From Candidatus Heimdallarchaeota archaeon AB_125 (GTDB lineage Archaea; Asgardarchaeota; Heimdallarchaeia; Heimdallarchaeales; Heimdallarchaeaceae), in the NCBI GenBank assembly GCA_001940755.1, contig MEHH01000138.1, forward strand, positions 1 to 7,260: 7,260 nucleotides of DNA, read 5' to 3'. The position numbers and the translations under genes are program-made. Within the stretch, counting starts at the first letter, position 1; every line of letters begins with the position of its first letter. Of this stretch, positions 5,560-7,260 are shown piece after piece. The notes below the pieces were generated by a model. It searched no databases and had not been told where the DNA came from. It saw nothing but the letters and a program-made list of their open reading frames with translations.

Positions 5560-7260
5560 ATAATTTTCTATTTGTTTGATAACTTTATCTATGAAATCCG
5601 GAATCTTGACCTCAAACTCAACTTTGTTTCCACGAGATCTAACAGCAATGGTTTTAGATTCAATCTCTTTATCTCCAACATTTATAATATATGGAACTTT
5701 GTTTATTGTTGCTTGTCTTATTTTATATTCCATTCTGTCTCCACTAAGATCAGCTTCAGCTCTAATTCCTACTTTTAATAAATCTTCAACAACACTTTTT
5801 GCATATTCAATGTGTTGATCAGTAATTGGTATTACTTCTACTTGAACTGGGCTCAACCAAACGGGCATTTTTCCAGCATAGTTCTCTACAATAATAGCTA
5901 GGAATCTTTCCATTGCTCCGAAGATAGTTCGATGTATTACAAACGGTTTATGTTTTTGGCTATCCTCACCAATGTAATTAGTATCGAATCTTTCTGGGAG
6001 ATTGAAATCTACTTGTATTGTAGCAAGCTGCCATTTTCGACCTAGAGCATCCATAACATCCACATCAATTTTAGGTCCATAGAAAGCTCCATCACCTTCC
6101 TTTACTTTGTAAGGAAGATCTGTCCTTTCAATAGCTCTCATTAAAGAATTAGTGGCATGTTCCCATCCTTCATCAGTTCCAATTGATTTTTCAGGTTTAG
6201 TGCTAAGGAAATATTCCCATTTTTGAAAACCAAAGACTTTGTAAAAGTGTTCTACTAACTCGATTACTCTAACTATTTCATCTTCAAGTTGATCAGGGAG
6301 CATGAAGATATGGGCATCATCTTGAGTAATGCTCCTAACTCTGAAAAGTCCATGTAACGCTCCTGAAAGCTCATATCTATAAACAGTACCCATTTCACCA
6401 AATCTTACTGGGAGTTCTCGATAAGAATAAGCCTTTCGATTGTAAATCATCATATGTCCCGGACAATTCATAGGTTTAACGTACCACTGCTCTCCTCTCA
6501 TATCTACTGGAAACATATGCTCTAAGAAATACTCAGTATGACCACTTGTTTGCCATACATTCTCTTTGTAGATATGAGGAGTCTGCACTAGCTCATATCC
6601 AGCTTTTCGATGCTCTTTCTTCCAAAAATCTTTCAAGGTATCTAAGATAATTGCACCTTTTGGATAAATAAGAGGCATTCCTGGACCCCATTCATCTGCA
6701 GTTCCAAACAGATCTAATTGAGAACCTAATATTCTATGGTCTCTCTTTTTTGCTTCTTCCAGCATAGCCAAATGCTTCTTGAGTTGTTTTTCGTTACTTA
6801 AAGCTACACCATAAACTCTTTGGAGAGATTCTCTATCTGCATCAGCCCTCCAAAAGGCTGAAGAAGCATTAAGAATTTTTATTGCTTTTATTCTTCCAGC
6901 AAAGGGAACATGTGGTCCTCTGCATAAGTCTTTGAAGTTGCCTTCTCCATGAGAGTAGAAAGATACTTTGTCAGCTTCTGTTTCTTTCAGAATTTCAACT
7001 TTGAATTTGTTTTTGTCAACCTCTTCATAGTATTTTATTGCATCTGCAAGAGACATCTCATCTCTTACAAATTCAGAGTTTTTTTGGATAACTTCTTCCA
7101 CTCTTTTCTGGATTTTGTCTATATCCTCCTGAGTAAATGGATTTTCTACAAAGAAATCATAATAGAATCCTACAGGATCGATACTTGGTCCAATTGTAGG
7201 TTTAGCATCTGGAAATAAGTCAACAACTGCTCCTGCCATGACATGAGCAGCACTATGATT
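5554..7260 (-). CDS. thrS: Threonyl-tRNA synthetase, bacterial/eukaryotic editing-domain type (N-terminus outside window)
   Basis: A cytosolic class II synthetase that charges tRNA-Thr and removes mischarged serine. The frame is open to the window edge. The seven codons before the Met at 7239 read NHSAAHV, so with that Met the editing motif HSAAH followed by VMAGAV is complete, and Met 7239 is internal, not the start. About 60-75 residues, including any TGS domain, lie beyond the edge. Counting from Met 7239: the second half of the editing site is CRGPH (106-110). The catalytic core runs from about 165. The zinc ligands are Cys259 (MNCPGHMMIY), His310 (TQDDAHIF) and His436 (FVIHRTIFGAMERF, motif 3). 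Motif 2 is YRYELSGALHGLFRVR (287-302). The anticodon-binding domain is about 458-561 (VWLSPVQVEVIPI, GDRMEYKIRQA, VPYIINVGDKE). Many euryarchaeal enzymes instead carry a D-aminoacyl deacylase-like editing domain. It is convergent with the DhaL-type gene. Identification is certain. Confidence 0.97.
   Translation of the reverse strand, partial: NHSAAHVMAGAVVDLFPDAKPTIGPSIDPVGFYYDFFVENPFTQEDIDKIQKRVEEVIQKNSEFVRDEMSLADAIKYYEEVDKNKFKVEILKETEADKVSFYSHGEGNFKDLCRGPHVPFAGRIKAIKILNASSAFWRADADRESLQRVYGVALSNEKQLKKHLAMLEEAKKRDHRILGSQLDLFGTADEWGPGMPLIYPKGAIILDTLKDFWKKEHRKAGYELVQTPHIYKENVWQTSGHTEYFLEHMFPVDMRGEQWYVKPMNCPGHMMIYNRKAYSYRELPVRFGEMGTVYRYELSGALHGLFRVRSITQDDAHIFMLPDQLEDEIVRVIELVEHFYKVFGFQKWEYFLSTKPEKSIGTDEGWEHATNSLMRAIERTDLPYKVKEGDGAFYGPKIDVDVMDALGRKWQLATIQVDFNLPERFDTNYIGEDSQKHKPFVIHRTIFGAMERFLAIIVENYAGKMPVWLSPVQVEVIPITDQHIEYAKSVVEDLLKVGIRAEADLSGDRMEYKIRQATINKVPYIINVGDKEIESKTIAVRSRGNKVEFEVKIPDFIDKVIKQIENYE

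Noticed and set aside
5572..5818. Two overlapping plus-strand frames (68 and 80 codons) opposite the thrS 3' end
   Set aside because: Both are antisense to the conserved anticodon-binding domain; shadow frames.
6949..7218. 89-codon plus-strand frame opposite the thrS 5' part
   Set aside because: A Phe-rich translation antisense to the editing domain; a shadow frame.
7237..7239. Met at 7239 as the start of thrS
   Set aside because: The frame continues upstream to the edge and encodes NHSAAHV, half of the conserved editing motif, so this Met is internal.
1..7260. CRISPR arrays, insertion-sequence ends and long direct repeats
   Set aside because: None seen; the repeats present are short inverted pairs in spacers.

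Overview
The window reads as a piece of an AT-rich archaeal chromosome. Four observations support this: a leucyl-tRNA synthetase of the archaeal/eukaryotic type, TATA-box promoters (one placed for a leaderless mRNA), pyrimidine-rich T-tract terminators just after stop codons, and Shine-Dalgarno-like GGTGA and AGGAGA sites. A membrane protein ending in what looks like a longin/roadblock-type domain suggests, without proving, an Asgard-like (Promethearchaeota) lineage, where such domains are abundant. No mobile element, CRISPR array, tRNA or rRNA gene was found.

Layout, left to right. Positions 2-220 hold the last 72 codons of an unrecognised, highly charged protein with visibly higher GC than the rest. 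A TATA box then drives a seven-helix membrane protein (280-1377) whose cytosolic tail resembles a longin/roadblock domain. After a T-rich terminator comes a 258-bp stretch that is not empty. It has a promoter, a Shine-Dalgarno-like site with an ATG, and a hidden small reading frame whose TGA overlaps the TTG start of leuS. That frame would be a 64-residue gene but for one surplus base in a GGGG run. The leucyl-tRNA synthetase gene (1636-4569) follows and ends in a second T-rich terminator. A 245-bp spacer with TATA-like elements and nested inverted repeats precedes a stand-alone DhaL/FakA-type kinase domain (4815-5498). Convergent to it on the minus strand is threonyl-tRNA synthetase (5554 to the window edge, 5' end missing), of the type carrying the bacterial/eukaryotic editing domain. 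The gap between these two genes is packed with palindromes that look like a two-way terminator.

The genes do not form one pathway. Two are translation housekeeping genes (leuS, thrS), one is a likely membrane sensor or GTPase-linked signalling protein, and one is a small-molecule kinase subunit whose substrate-binding partner is not here. The points most worth following are the seven-helix/longin-like fusion, the coupled and possibly frameshifted small gene before leuS, and the orphan DhaL domain in an archaeal setting.
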